Shown here piece by piece: positions 48,480-57,553 of a stretch of DNA of 64,000 nt. The stretch is taken from assembly GCA_025370845.1 (NCBI GenBank), contig JAMXFF010000006.1, positions 90,382 to 154,381 on the forward strand, written 5' to 3'. The notes beneath the pieces are model-generated. The model was not told the DNA's origin. It searched no databases and saw only the letters and a program-made list of their open reading frames with translations. The position numbers and the translations under genes were made by a program. The stretch comes from Laspinema palackyanum D2a (GTDB taxonomy: Bacteria; Cyanobacteriota; Cyanobacteriia; Cyanobacteriales; Laspinemataceae). How positions within the stretch are numbered: position 1 is the first letter of the stretch; the number at the start of each line of letters is the position of its first letter.

Positions 48480-48848
48480 TTAAGTCGCCATGCTTCGGGG
48501 TCCCGCTTCTAGCGCTTCTTCTTCAGTTTCGTAGATTTCAAAGACTGAATCCATCATCGTGACTTCAAAAACCAATTTGGCCTCTGGATGCACGTTACAA
48601 ATACGGAAACTGCCTTTAACCTTGTCCGCATCTCGCATCCCTGCTACTAGCGACGTGAGGCCAGAACTATCAATAAAGTTAACTTGCCCTAAATTAACGA
48701 CAATATGACGACTCAGTTTAGAAATGCACTCCTGTAATTTGAGGCGAAATTGCCACGCGGTGGTAATGTCCAACCGACCCGTTGGGGCCAATACAATCAC
48801 CGTTGTTCCATCCTGGGTCGTATGGGTTTTTTGCTCGATATGAATCAC
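48480..48848 (-). CDS. STAS-domain anti-sigma factor antagonist-like protein
   Basis: 122 residues, a single STAS domain. APTGRLDITTAWQFRLKL and VNFIDSSGLTSLVAG contain the phosphoacceptor serine region (DSSG). Family members are switched by a kinase/phosphatase pair; no such partner gene is adjacent, so the pathway is not evident here. Confidence 0.88.
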   Translation of the reverse strand: MIHIEQKTHTTQDGTTVIVLAPTGRLDITTAWQFRLKLQECISKLSRHIVVNLGQVNFIDSSGLTSLVAGMRDADKVKGSFRICNVHPEAKLVFEVTMMDSVFEIYETEEEALEAGPRSMAT

Positions 48849-48970
48849 AGGCCCTCCCTCAATACGCTAGTTGCCTACCTCGCTTTCGTAGTTTAGCAAA
48901 ATCGGAGCCATTGCCCCGATTGAGCTTGACCGAATTAGCCAAACTGGCTGCTAGAAAAATAGCACAGTCC

Positions 48971-49097
48971 GGCGGGGGTTCAAACCCCCGCCTCATAGCT
49001 CAAGTCGGTTAAAAACCGACTGAAAACGTTAGCCCCTAAGACTTTCAGTCGGTTTCAACCGACTTGATTCTGTTAGGCGGGGGTTTAAACCCCCGCC
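48971..49097. repeat. Nested inverted-repeat element upstream of the STAS gene
   Basis: The left half is GGCGGGGGTTCAAACCCCCGCC (a palindrome) followed by CAAGTCGGTTAAAAACCGACTG. The right half is the mirror: CAGTCGGTTTCAACCGACTTG, then GGCGGGGGTTTAAACCCCCGCC. The four small hairpins together form one 127-base inverted repeat. It lies between hemF and the STAS gene, both on the minus strand, and resembles a non-coding MITE. Confidence 0.85.
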
Positions 49098-49107
49098 CGT
49101 TGTTGCT

Positions 49108-50139
49108 TTAACTAGCGGTCCACTCCGCCCAATTTTGCGGTTTCAGAAAGGTTTCGTAGAGTTCCGCTTCAGGGGTGTTCGGTTCCGGTTGGTAGCAATA
49201 TTCCCAACGCACCAAAGGCGGCAGAGACATTAAAATCGATTCGGTACGGCCATTGGTCTGGAGTCCAAAAATGGTGCCGCGATCGTACACCAGGTTAAAT
49301 TCCACATACCGTCCCCGACGATACAGTTGGAAATTGCGTTCGCGATCGCCATATTCCATACCCGAACGACGCTCAACAATGGGCCGATAAGCGGGTAAAA
49401 ACGATCGCCCGCAATCTTGAGCAAAGGCAAACAACGCTTCCCAATTGCGTTGAGGAGGGGTGCCAATTTTCCGACTATATTCCGCTGCCGGTCCCGTGGG
49501 GTCTGGACCGCGATAGAGTTCGCTTTGACCATCTTGGTAGTCAAAAAACAAACCCCCCACCCCTCGGGTTTCGTCGCGATGCTTCAGATAAAAATATTCA
49601 TCACACCAGAGTTTGAAAACCTTGTAATACTCATCATGATGGCGATCGCAAGTTGCTTTCAAGGTTTGGTGAAAATGGGCCGCATCTTCAGCAAATGGAT
49701 AATAAGGCGTCAAATCGGCACCGCCGCCAAACCACCAAACCGGCCCTGCTTCAAAGTAGCGATAGTTTAAATGAACCGTGGGAACGTAAGGATTGCGCGG
49801 GTGCAACACCATCGAAGTCCCTGTCGCATAGAAGCGATGACCTTCTGCTTCCGGACGTTGTTTTAAAATAGAAGGCGGCAGATGATCGCCCCACACTTCA
49901 GAAAAATTCACGCCCCCTTGTTCAAAGACATTGCCCTCGCGCATCACCCGAGAACGGCCCCCGCCCCCTTCTGGGCGGTCCCACGAATCTTCTTTAAACG
50001 TGCCAAGGCCATCGAGTTCTGCCAACCCTTGACAAATTTCATCTTGTAGCGACTGCATAAACTGACTGACTCGTTCTTTCGAGTCATCCGGTGGCAAATT
50101 CTGAGTAGAGGTGGCCTCAAAAGTCGAAGAAACTGTCAT
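49108..50139 (-). CDS. hemF: Oxygen-dependent coproporphyrinogen III oxidase
   Basis: 343 residues. Oxidatively decarboxylates coproporphyrinogen III to protoporphyrinogen IX, for haem and chlorophyll. [38 protein letters not shown] and [19 protein letters not shown] are family signatures. The N-terminal 20 residues are variable. It converges on the nested repeat at 48971. Confidence 0.97.
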   Translation of the reverse strand: MTVSSTFEATSTQNLPPDDSKERVSQFMQSLQDEICQGLAELDGLGTFKEDSWDRPEGGGGRSRVMREGNVFEQGGVNFSEVWGDHLPPSILKQRPEAEGHRFYATGTSMVLHPRNPYVPTVHLNYRYFEAGPVWWFGGGADLTPYYPFAEDAAHFHQTLKATCDRHHDEYYKVFKLWCDEYFYLKHRDETRGVGGLFFDYQDGQSELYRGPDPTGPAAEYSRKIGTPPQRNWEALFAFAQDCGRSFLPAYRPIVERRSGMEYGDRERNFQLYRRGRYVEFNLVYDRGTIFGLQTNGRTESILMSLPPLVRWEYCYQPEPNTPEAELYETFLKPQNWAEWTAS

Positions 50140-50541
50140 AATGTCAAATTATTTTCTGCTGCGGGATAGAGATCTGCCTGTCAAGAGCGATCGAAATCTC
50201 AGCGGTGGATAACGCGATCGCACCCTTGATGAAATCTTTAGCCCTTCTCTCGATCAAGCTGACCGACTCTATCAAAAAATCCTATCTTAATCTCTGCCCT
50301 GATCCACTGCCTTTAAAAATTCTACATATTACTACAAAAAAAGATACATTAGGAAAACACCTAGTGTTTCAGCAGGCAACTCGTTCTAGGGGAAGCAAGC
50401 AACCCAGGCGATCAAGCAGTAATTGCGCCTTCCCAACCGGGAAACCACAGCCACTCAACGAGCCAAAACTCAACCCCGACCTTCCCCTAAAATAACGACT
50501 GTCTGCCTGATCCGTCCGAGAGAGGAGAAACAGGCAAACCA
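50140..50541. other. Divergent promoter region of hemF and mrp
   Basis: 402 bases with no credible gene (a 96-codon frame at 50205-50495 lacks coding character). It must hold promoters for both neighbours. AGAGGAG near 50521-50526 is the likely, rather distant, ribosome binding site of mrp. Confidence 0.5.
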
Positions 50542-51612
50542 ATGACTCAACCCCTAACGTCCCAAGCCGTCTTAGAAGTCTTGCAACCCGTGCAAGACCC
50601 CGAACTCCAAAAGAGCTTGGTAGACCTGAACATGATTCGCAACGTTAAAATTGATGAAGGCAACGTCAGCTTTACCTTAGTCCTGACCACCCCCGCCTGT
50701 CCCTTGCGAGAATTTATCGTCGAAGACTGCCAGAAAGCTGTTCGCACCTTACCAGGCGTTCAAGAAGTCAACGTCGAAGTCACCGCAGAAACCCCCCAAC
50801 AGAAATCACTCCCCGATCGCCAAGGCATCAGTGGCGTCAAAAATATCCTTGCCATCTCCAGTGGCAAAGGCGGCGTCGGCAAAAGCACGATCGCCGTTAA
50901 CGTTGCCGTCTCCCTCGCCCAATCTGGGGCCAAAGTCGGACTCCTCGATGCCGATATCTATGGTCCCAACGACCCTGCCATGCTTGGACTCGGTGATGCC
51001 CAAGTCATGGTCCGTCAAGGTCCCCAAGGAGATGTCCTCGAACCCGCCTTTAATCACGGCGTGAAATTAGTCTCAATGGCCTTTTTAATCGACAAGGACC
51101 AACCCGTAGTCTGGCGCGGTCCCATGTTAAACGGTGTGATTCGGCAGTTTCTCTATCAAGTCGATTGGGGAGAACTCGACTACCTGATCGTAGATATGCC
51201 CCCAGGAACCGGCGATGCTCAACTGACAATGGCTCAATCGGTGCCAATGGCAGGAGTCGTGATTGTCACTACTCCCCAAACCGTTGCCTTGTTGGATTCC
51301 CGGAAAGGGTTAAAAATGTTCCAACAATTAAACGTGCCGGTCCTGGGAATTGTCGAAAATATGAGCTATTTCATCCCGCCAGATATGCCCGACAAAAAAT
51401 ACGATATCTTTGGCTCGGGAGGGGGACAAAAAACCGCAGACGAACTCGGGGTTCCTTTATTAGGCTGCGTTCCCTTAGAAATTTCCCTGCGCGAGGGCGG
51501 GGATAACGGGGTCCCGATCACCATTTCTGCCCCAGATTCTCCCTCCGCCAAAGCCCTGAGGGAAATTGCTCACCGAATTGCCGGTAAAGTCTCTGTCGTA
51601 GCCCTAGCCTAA
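50542..51612 (+). CDS. mrp: Mrp/ApbC-type Fe-S cluster carrier ATPase
   Basis: 356 residues. The N-terminal MIP18-like (DUF59) domain (about 1-85, with VLTTPACPLREFI) is followed by the ParA-type ATPase with deviant Walker A SSGKGGVGKST (about 106-116) and VDMPPGTGDAQL. Carries [4Fe-4S] clusters to apo-proteins. The usual C-terminal CxxC of Mrp is not evident: NMSYFIPPDMPDKKYDIFG has none where many Mrps have CPHC. Confidence 0.93.
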   Translation: MTQPLTSQAVLEVLQPVQDPELQKSLVDLNMIRNVKIDEGNVSFTLVLTTPACPLREFIVEDCQKAVRTLPGVQEVNVEVTAETPQQKSLPDRQGISGVKNILAISSGKGGVGKSTIAVNVAVSLAQSGAKVGLLDADIYGPNDPAMLGLGDAQVMVRQGPQGDVLEPAFNHGVKLVSMAFLIDKDQPVVWRGPMLNGVIRQFLYQVDWGELDYLIVDMPPGTGDAQLTMAQSVPMAGVVIVTTPQTVALLDSRKGLKMFQQLNVPVLGIVENMSYFIPPDMPDKKYDIFGSGGGQKTADELGVPLLGCVPLEISLREGGDNGVPITISAPDSPSAKALREIAHRIAGKVSVVALA

Positions 51613-51705
51613 GCGTAGATAGAACAAACCAACCCCATCTCCCCCACCTCCCCTTTCTTCCCCATCTCCCCACCTCCCCCATCTCCCCCATTACCCCCTT
51701 CAGAT

Positions 51706-52965
51706 ATGTTTCAAAAGTCCGTAAGTCGATCGCGTTGGAGAGCCTGGGTACAACCCTGGCTAGAGTTTGACGGGCCCTTATTGATCTTGCCGGTCGCCTT
51801 AACTATATTTGGCGGGATTATGATCCGCAGTACCGAACTCCACCTAGGGTGGACCGACTGGTGGCAACACTGGTTGGTGGGAGGAATTGGACTGCTCCTG
51901 GCTGTGAGTTTAGCGCGATGGCCCTACGATAGCCTGATTCAACTAAAGTGGGTGATTTATGGTGTGACCAATATATCCCTACTAGCGGTTATGTTTATTG
52001 GGACCACTGCTCTGGGTGCACAGCGTTGGATTACCATCGGTGGATTTAACATTCAACCGTCAGAATTTGCCAAATTAGGGATGATTATTACCCTTGCGGC
52101 CCTTTTGCACGAACGGACCCCAGACACTCTGGGTTCTATGTTCAAAACCCTGGCAATTACTGCTGTACCCTGGGGCTTAGTCTTCATACAACCGGATTTA
52201 GGGACCTCCCTAGTCTTTGGGGCAATTACCCTGGGAATGCTGTATTGGGGCAATACCAATCCCGGTTGGATCATACTCATGATCTCCCCCCTCGTAGCCA
52301 CGTTTCTGTTTAGCCTTTATTTACCGGGATGGTTTGCCTGGGCTGGCTTAATGGCCTTAATTGGCTGGCGCACCCTACCCTGGCCTTTTTTGGGTGCATT
52401 GGGAACGGTGGTGATGAACCTGATTTTTGGTCGAATCGGGAGCCTCCTATGGAACGTACTCAAAGATTATCAAAAAGAACGATTGACCACCTTCCTCACC
52501 CCGGAAAAAGACCCCCTCGGAGCTGGATATCACCTGATCCAATCTCGGATCGCCATTGGATCTGGGGGACTGCATGGGCGGGGACTTTATAATGGAACCC
52601 AAACCCAGCTTAACTTTATCCCGGAACAACATACTGACTTCATCTTTTCCGCGATCGGCGAAGAATTTGGATTTATCGGGTCGATGGTGATCCTCCTGTC
52701 CTTTTGGTTCATTTGCCTGCGCCTAGTCTTGGTTGCCCAAAACGCGAAAGATACCTTTGGCGGATTGTTGGCGATCGGGGTTTTATCGATGATTGTGTTT
52801 CAGGTGGTCGTCAATATTGGTATGACCATTGGACTGGCCCCCGTGACGGGGATTCCCCTCCCTTGGCTGAGTTATGGTCGTTCTGCCTTGCTGACCAATT
52901 TTCTCGCCCTCGGTTTGGTGGAATCCGTCGCCTATCACCGGGAAAAAGTGAAGAAAAAGTTTTAG
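51706..52965 (+). CDS. rodA: Rod-shape-determining peptidoglycan polymerase RodA
   Basis: 419 residues with about ten membrane helices. RodA is a SEDS glycosyltransferase that polymerises lipid II with a class B PBP for cell elongation. GFNIQPSEFAKLGMII, FIQPDLGTSLVFG, FIPEQHTDFIFSAIGEEFGF and the C-terminal PVTGIPLPWLSYGRSAL are SEDS signatures. The serine/arginine at the last motif (YGRSAL) is slightly unusual, as most have YGGSSL. Confidence 0.95.
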   Translation: MFQKSVSRSRWRAWVQPWLEFDGPLLILPVALTIFGGIMIRSTELHLGWTDWWQHWLVGGIGLLLAVSLARWPYDSLIQLKWVIYGVTNISLLAVMFIGTTALGAQRWITIGGFNIQPSEFAKLGMIITLAALLHERTPDTLGSMFKTLAITAVPWGLVFIQPDLGTSLVFGAITLGMLYWGNTNPGWIILMISPLVATFLFSLYLPGWFAWAGLMALIGWRTLPWPFLGALGTVVMNLIFGRIGSLLWNVLKDYQKERLTTFLTPEKDPLGAGYHLIQSRIAIGSGGLHGRGLYNGTQTQLNFIPEQHTDFIFSAIGEEFGFIGSMVILLSFWFICLRLVLVAQNAKDTFGGLLAIGVLSMIVFQVVVNIGMTIGLAPVTGIPLPWLSYGRSALLTNFLALGLVESVAYHREKVKKKF

Positions 52966-53087
52966 CCTCCGCCTAGGTTGGCGAACCCTTGACGAATGAC
53001 GCCAAAAAGATTGACCATAACGGATGAGGACTCAGTTTCCCTGAGTCGTCAGCAGAACCCCTTAACTCTAAGCATCTGGAAAACATT

Positions 53088-53285
53088 ATGATTTTGCCTG
53101 GATCGGCTGTTCGTGTTAAAAATCCCGATGATACTTACTACGACTTTCAAGGACAAGTGCAACGCCTCACCGATGGTAGGGCGGCTGTCCTGTTTGAGGG
53201 GGGAAATTGGGATAAATTAGTCACCTTTCGCCTCTCAGAACTCGAACCTGTAGATGCCACTGCAGGCCGCAAAAAAAGCAAATAG
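53088..53285 (+). CDS. ndhS: NAD(P)H-quinone oxidoreductase subunit S
   Basis: 65 residues with an SH3-like fold. NdhS is the ferredoxin-binding subunit of cyanobacterial and plastid NDH-1. [20 protein letters not shown] and [20 protein letters not shown] are the family core. A terminator follows at 53303. The GACTCAG/CTGAGTC hairpin at 53029-53047 lies in its leader. Confidence 0.9.
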   Translation: MILPGSAVRVKNPDDTYYDFQGQVQRLTDGRAAVLFEGGNWDKLVTFRLSELEPVDATAGRKKSK

Positions 53286-53302
53286 TTTACGCTAAATTAT
53301 CG

Positions 53303-53345
53303 TTCAGGGTTGATGAGATTTGGCTCTTCAACCCTGAATTTTTTC
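53303..53345 (+). terminator. Rho-independent terminator after ndhS
   Basis: TTCAGGGTTGA (53303-53313) pairs with TCAACCCTGAA (53328-53338), followed by TTTTTT. The stem is 11 bp and starts 18 bases after the stop codon. Confidence 0.85.
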
Positions 53346-53378
53346 TCCCATTAAAGATATTTAAAAGTTTAATTAATT

Positions 53379-54047
53379 ATGCGTCTACCTTTACCGCAAT
53401 TTGCCCATGAACATCGTCACCCGGACCATATTGCTGAGGTGATTGAGACATCAACTACTGAATTTTTAGCCCAATGTTTAGACCCAGAAGAGTTAAATTT
53501 TCCCCTAATGCCGCCCTTTGGTAGCTGGGTGAAATCTTTGGATGAAGAGTCAGGAAATCAGATTTATGGCGTGGTTTATTTTGCCACGACCAGTCCAATT
53601 GATTCCGTGCATCGCGCTAGAGCGCTGGGTTTGTCCTTAGATGGGTTAAGGGAACAGCAACCCCAGATTTTTGCCATGCTCAAAACTGAATTTCGGGCTG
53701 CGATCGCCGGGTTTTGTCCCCATGTTGAACAGCAAAATGGGTCACGCCGTCCCACCGGCATTGTCTATCAATATATTCCCCCCCGTCCCCCTCAAATTCA
53801 CCAAGCTGTCTATCGCTGTCAACCCTCAGAAATTGTTCACTTTACCCAACAATTTGATTTCCTCCGCACCCTCTTACAAGTTCCCGGTGCACCTGTAGAC
53901 GCCTTGACTGCCGCAGCCATCCGCGAGGTGTACCAATTACGCGGTGCCGATCACGATTGGTTAGTCCAAGCCGGACGCACTCTGAGCGTCTTACTCAAGG
54001 ATGATTACGATCGCCTCCGCTTAATTTTAAGTCAAATTCATCCCTAG
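53379..54047 (+). CDS. HAS-barrel domain protein, unknown function
   Basis: 222 residues. The N-terminal part matches the HAS-barrel seen in HerA-type ATPases and their relatives: HIAEVIETSTTEFLAQCL and GSWVKSLDEESGNQIYGVVY. The ATPase domain itself is absent, so this is the short cyanobacterial form. The C-terminal half (VHFTQQFDFLRTLLQVPGAP) is conserved helical sequence. No function can be assigned. Confidence 0.75.
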   Translation: MRLPLPQFAHEHRHPDHIAEVIETSTTEFLAQCLDPEELNFPLMPPFGSWVKSLDEESGNQIYGVVYFATTSPIDSVHRARALGLSLDGLREQQPQIFAMLKTEFRAAIAGFCPHVEQQNGSRRPTGIVYQYIPPRPPQIHQAVYRCQPSEIVHFTQQFDFLRTLLQVPGAPVDALTAAAIREVYQLRGADHDWLVQAGRTLSVLLKDDYDRLRLILSQIHP

Positions 54048-54076
54048 AGAAATTTCCTGGATGGGTGAGTTTGTAA

Positions 54077-54094
54077 CGCACCCTTAAGGGTGCG
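54077..54094. terminator. Palindromic hairpin after the HAS-barrel gene
   Basis: CGCACCCTTAAGGGTGCG is an 18-bp perfect palindrome 30 bases after the stop codon, related to the CACCCTTGAGGGTG hairpins at 7580 and 46843. Confidence 0.6.
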
Positions 54095-54225
54095 GGTATT
54101 TGTATTAAAACTTCGTTACATTTTGTTACAAATTGGTTACAATTGAGAAGCAGACTCCTCTTGCGGTTAATGGCGAGGGTGGCCCTGCGCCTTCTCAATA
54201 AACCTCTCGATAGTTAGACTGATTT

Positions 54226-55350
54226 ATGTTTTATCCCGACTACAATCCGCCATTTTTCTTAAAAAATGGGCTGGCGATGACCCTGCATACTGCCTTAGTC
54301 GCAAGTCGAGATTGGGAACAGGCGATCGCCGACCCCGAACCCCCGTATCAGGAAACCCACTTTACCGGCGCAGGAGGAGTCCCGATTTATGGCTGGGTGG
54401 CAATTCCCGATCGCCCTCGCGGAACGATTGTTGCCACTTATGGCATCACCGGAGAACTTCCCCAACAATGGTTTCTGAGAGTTTTGGGACGGAAAGCCTT
54501 TGCCCGAGGTTATGCAGTCGTTTTCTTTGACTGGCGTGCTCATGGCAAAACTGCTGAATTATCTCCCACCCTGACTTCTGATGGACTGTATGAGGGGGAA
54601 GATTTTGTCAGGATTGCAGCAAAAGCTAAATCAATGGGATGTCCAGGACCCTTCTGGTTTCTCGGATATTCACTGGGGGGACAATTGGCGCTGTGGGGGG
54701 TCAAAGCGGCCCAGTCGATCGCCGATTGGGGAAAAGATTTAGATTTGGACCCCTCGGAACTAGGGGGTGGGGCGGTGATTTGTCCCAACCTGGATTCTCA
54801 TCGGTCCCTGTCTTATTTAGTGAAACAACCTTTTGGGAAATATTTGGAAAAGGCGATCGCCAAGGAGTTGAAGAAACTCGCCTGGAAACTGCATCAGATG
54901 CATCCGAATGATATTGATCCCGAGGCGATCGCCCGCGCTAATAGCATTTGGGGATTTGACCATGAATTGGTGATTCCGCGCCTCGGGTTTGCCTCGGTAG
55001 AGGAATATTATGCCGCCAGCAGTCCCCTGGGAATTCTGCCGGAGTTCACCAAACCCACGTTGATTTTATATGCGGCAGATGACCCGATGTTTCATCCGGC
55101 GATCGTGCCCGAGTTAAAGGAAATTTGCGACAGTAACTCGGCGATCAAGCTTTTGCTAACTCGGTATGGGGGTCATGTGGGCTATGTCAGTAATTTAGCC
55201 ACCCAGAAACAAGCGGGAGATAGTGACTGCTGGTGGGGGTGGAATCGCGTCTTAGACTGGTGCGATCGCCAAGGGGAGGGATTGTCTGAGACGAACACTC
55301 AGGGGCGATCGACCCTCAACCCGAGTTTATTAGAGGTTACCAAGGGTTAG
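54226..55350 (+). CDS. Alpha/beta hydrolase
   Basis: 374 residues. The nucleophile is S149 in LGYSLGG, the acid is probably the aspartate in YAADDPMF (about 284), and the histidine is in YGGHVGYV (about 320). An oxyanion motif TYGITGELPQQW lies at about 71-82. The family covers many esterases and lipases; the substrate is unknown. Translation may start at either of two methionines (residues 1 and 18). Confidence 0.85.
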   Translation: MFYPDYNPPFFLKNGLAMTLHTALVASRDWEQAIADPEPPYQETHFTGAGGVPIYGWVAIPDRPRGTIVATYGITGELPQQWFLRVLGRKAFARGYAVVFFDWRAHGKTAELSPTLTSDGLYEGEDFVRIAAKAKSMGCPGPFWFLGYSLGGQLALWGVKAAQSIADWGKDLDLDPSELGGGAVICPNLDSHRSLSYLVKQPFGKYLEKAIAKELKKLAWKLHQMHPNDIDPEAIARANSIWGFDHELVIPRLGFASVEEYYAASSPLGILPEFTKPTLILYAADDPMFHPAIVPELKEICDSNSAIKLLLTRYGGHVGYVSNLATQKQAGDSDCWWGWNRVLDWCDRQGEGLSETNTQGRSTLNPSLLEVTKG

Positions 55351-55381
55351 GGATGAGGTCCCCTCTGATCTCTCAAAGACA

Positions 55382-55448
55382 AGAAACCCGGTTTCTGAAC
55401 CAGATTTGGTCCGAATGGGAATAAATTTTCTAAAGAAACCGGGTTTCT
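55382..55448. repeat. Paired AGAAACC(G/C)GGTTTCT palindromes
   Basis: AGAAACCCGGTTTCT (55382-55396) and AGAAACCGGGTTTCT (55434-55448), spaced 37 bases apart, between two convergent genes. Same element as at 46708. Confidence 0.85.
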
Positions 55449-55469
55449 AACCGCTAGGGAACTGATGCC

Positions 55470-55925
55470 CTAGTTAGAGTTACCGCAGATGCGATCAAGA
55501 GCCCGTTTGCCACCCCATCGTTCTACCAATTGGTCGTCGTACTCGTCGGAGACTTCCAGAACCGCATTCACCGAGGATTCCAACTCTTTTTTATCGCAAG
55601 TGGATCCCACAATACTATGCTCAAACACTATATCACCCTTCGCGTCGATGCCAAAGGCCCCAAAAATCATATTGCTATTCTGTTCTAGGAGAAAGCGCAT
55701 CAGATCCGAAGTCAGTTCTGCCTCCGTCACCACATAAGCGCGGGTATTGATCACGGAATCTTCTTCTCCCCAAGGTAAAATCAGGACTTCCACCAGGGCG
55801 GAACCCATAAATAGCCCCAATCCGGGGACATCTTGGCGAGCACAGGGAAATTTGCCAAACAATTCTTGCATCCAGAGGGCGACTTTGTGATAACAGGCTT
55901 CTTGTGCTGAGGTTTGAAATTGCAT
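55470..55925 (-). CDS. YbjN/T3S-chaperone-like protein
   Basis: 151 residues. It has the size and pattern of the small alpha/beta YbjN-type fold (VEVLILPWGEEDSVINTRAY, TSDLMRFLLEQNSNMIFGAF). Such proteins often serve as chaperones or regulators in cyanobacteria. The role is not known. It carries an unusual number of aspartate/glutamate pairs near the C-terminus. Confidence 0.65.
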   Translation of the reverse strand: MQFQTSAQEACYHKVALWMQELFGKFPCARQDVPGLGLFMGSALVEVLILPWGEEDSVINTRAYVVTEAELTSDLMRFLLEQNSNMIFGAFGIDAKGDIVFEHSIVGSTCDKKELESSVNAVLEVSDEYDDQLVERWGGKRALDRICGNSN

Positions 55926-56215
55926 TTGGATTCTCCTTTTGATTTAGAGTCGCTGTTTAGTGCTTTGTCTTATCTTCCCAGGTTGGGTGACTCAGTTTTT
56001 AGGATGAAGACACCTTTAACGATGGAACAACGGGAGTATCGGGTTGAAAAACACCGGCTGCGATCGAAATCACCGGAGTAGGGTAAAGTATTTCACTTCC
56101 CTGGGAGGATAGCGATCGCACAGGATGGTTCAAAATCCGCTGATAATACAACAAGTCAACCGGGAAATCACTGAATCTCCCTAATTTAATTCAAGTTTTC
56201 ATCGAGGCTTTAACC

Positions 56216-56476
56216 ATGAGTACATTTGCTCCCACCCACAAGCTGATTGCCCCTGCTGGAGAAGAAACCCCTGTGATGCTTTTTTCCCAGAGTGAAAGCC
56301 ACAAATACCAGGTGATGAGCGAAATTGAGTATCTCGAAGGTAGCGAAGCGATCTATGAGTGGCATCCCTCCCAGGGGGTGACGTACCGAGGATTTGTACT
56401 CAACGGTTTAAAAATTATGCCCTTAGAAGTCACTCAAGGGTGGCAATATTCTCCGGCGAACTCTGCGGCGAAATAG
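56216..56476 (+). CDS. Small conserved-looking protein, unknown function
   Basis: 86 residues, predicted to be soluble and beta-rich (HKYQVMSEIEYLEGSEAIYE, GVTYRGFVLNGLKIMPLEV). I do not recognise a family. The upstream 290 bases are non-coding, and a terminator-like hairpin follows. Confidence 0.6.
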   Translation: MSTFAPTHKLIAPAGEETPVMLFSQSESHKYQVMSEIEYLEGSEAIYEWHPSQGVTYRGFVLNGLKIMPLEVTQGWQYSPANSAAK

Positions 56477-56532
56477 GGGTAAGGGGGTGGCAAGTTTAGA
56501 AGAGATTGGGCGATCTGTGATTCCAGTAAAAT

Positions 56533-56556
56533 AGCCCGCTTAAAGGCGGGCTTTGT
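56533..56556. terminator. Hairpin between convergent genes
   Basis: AGCCCGC (56533-56539) and GCGGGCT (56546-56552), then TTGTT. The same hairpin is half of the composite element at 46812. Confidence 0.7.
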
Positions 56557-56600
56557 TCCGTTAACAACAGAGTGAAACCTGCCATCACCCCATTCATGGC

Positions 56601-57416
56601 TTACCCATAAGACTCTTCCGGTTCCATTCCCGTTGGTTTCAAAACCGGCTGCTTAGAAATGGATAACATCTGTAAAAAGGTAAAGGTCAAATACATCGGA
56701 TTCAGTAACAAATAGCGCTTCCACAACCGTCCCGGTTCCTGAATCAATCGGTAGAACCATTCCAGTCCCCGTTTCTGCATCCAAGAGGGGGCCTGAGATA
56801 CGGTCCCCGCATGAAAATCAAAGGCGGCACCGACTGCCATCAAGGGCATGGATAAATGATTGTGATACTCATAAACCCAAACTTCTTGACGAGGACAACC
56901 TAATCCGACAAAGGTAATAGTTGCACCGCTATTGTTGATCCGATTAACCACTTCCTGCTTTTCTTGGGGAGTTAACCGGCGAAATTTAGAGGGTTCTGCA
57001 CCCACGACTTTTAAGCCGGGAAACTTAATCTGTAATTTCTCTAATAACAGGTCTAAGGTTTCCTGTTTGCTGCCGTAAAAATACACCGGCAATCCTTCAA
57101 TTGCAGCCGCTTCTAAGACTTTTAAAGTTAAGGTGGGACCATAGACGCGATCGGGTAGCTTAATTCCATGAATCCAGTTGAGCGCCCACCGAACCGGCTG
57201 TCCATCCGGTGTAACCAAATCAAATGCGTTCAAGCGGCGACGATGAACGGGATCAGAAAAGCCCGTCATCACCCCATGAACTGCCAAAGCGGTCATTGCT
57301 AGAGGCGATCGCGCCTTGGCTGCATTAATAATCGCTTCCACCCCATATTCATAATCAATGGCTGATATTTCAACCCCGAGTACGGAGTATTTCCCTCGAT
57401 TAATCACCCCAATCAC
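56601..57416 (-). CDS. WecG/TagA/CpsF-family glycosyltransferase
   Basis: 271 residues. GT26 family enzymes transfer ManNAc(A)-like sugars onto lipid-linked intermediates at the inner face of the membrane. VTPDGQPVRWAL, VYFYGSKQETLDLL and GLGCPRQEVWVYEYHNHL are signatures; the proposed base is the aspartate of TPDGQP. It is part of the envelope glycan cluster. Confidence 0.9.
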   Translation of the reverse strand: MIGVINRGKYSVLGVEISAIDYEYGVEAIINAAKARSPLAMTALAVHGVMTGFSDPVHRRRLNAFDLVTPDGQPVRWALNWIHGIKLPDRVYGPTLTLKVLEAAAIEGLPVYFYGSKQETLDLLLEKLQIKFPGLKVVGAEPSKFRRLTPQEKQEVVNRINNSGATITFVGLGCPRQEVWVYEYHNHLSMPLMAVGAAFDFHAGTVSQAPSWMQKRGLEWFYRLIQEPGRLWKRYLLLNPMYLTFTFLQMLSISKQPVLKPTGMEPEESYG

Positions 57417-57553
57417 CTCATATTAAGAATAAGAAATCGGTAAGTTTTCATCATTAGCAATTAGCGTCAAAGCTAATTGCTAAAATTTTTAGTAGAACAC
57501 CCTGGGAATATTTTCCCGAATTTTCAGGCTTCCGTCCCAATAATCCAAGAAAC

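Noticed and set aside
50205..50495. 96-codon ORF upstream of mrp
   Set aside because: Poor composition (runs of K, S and P), no ribosome binding site, and it fills the expected divergent promoter region of hemF and mrp.
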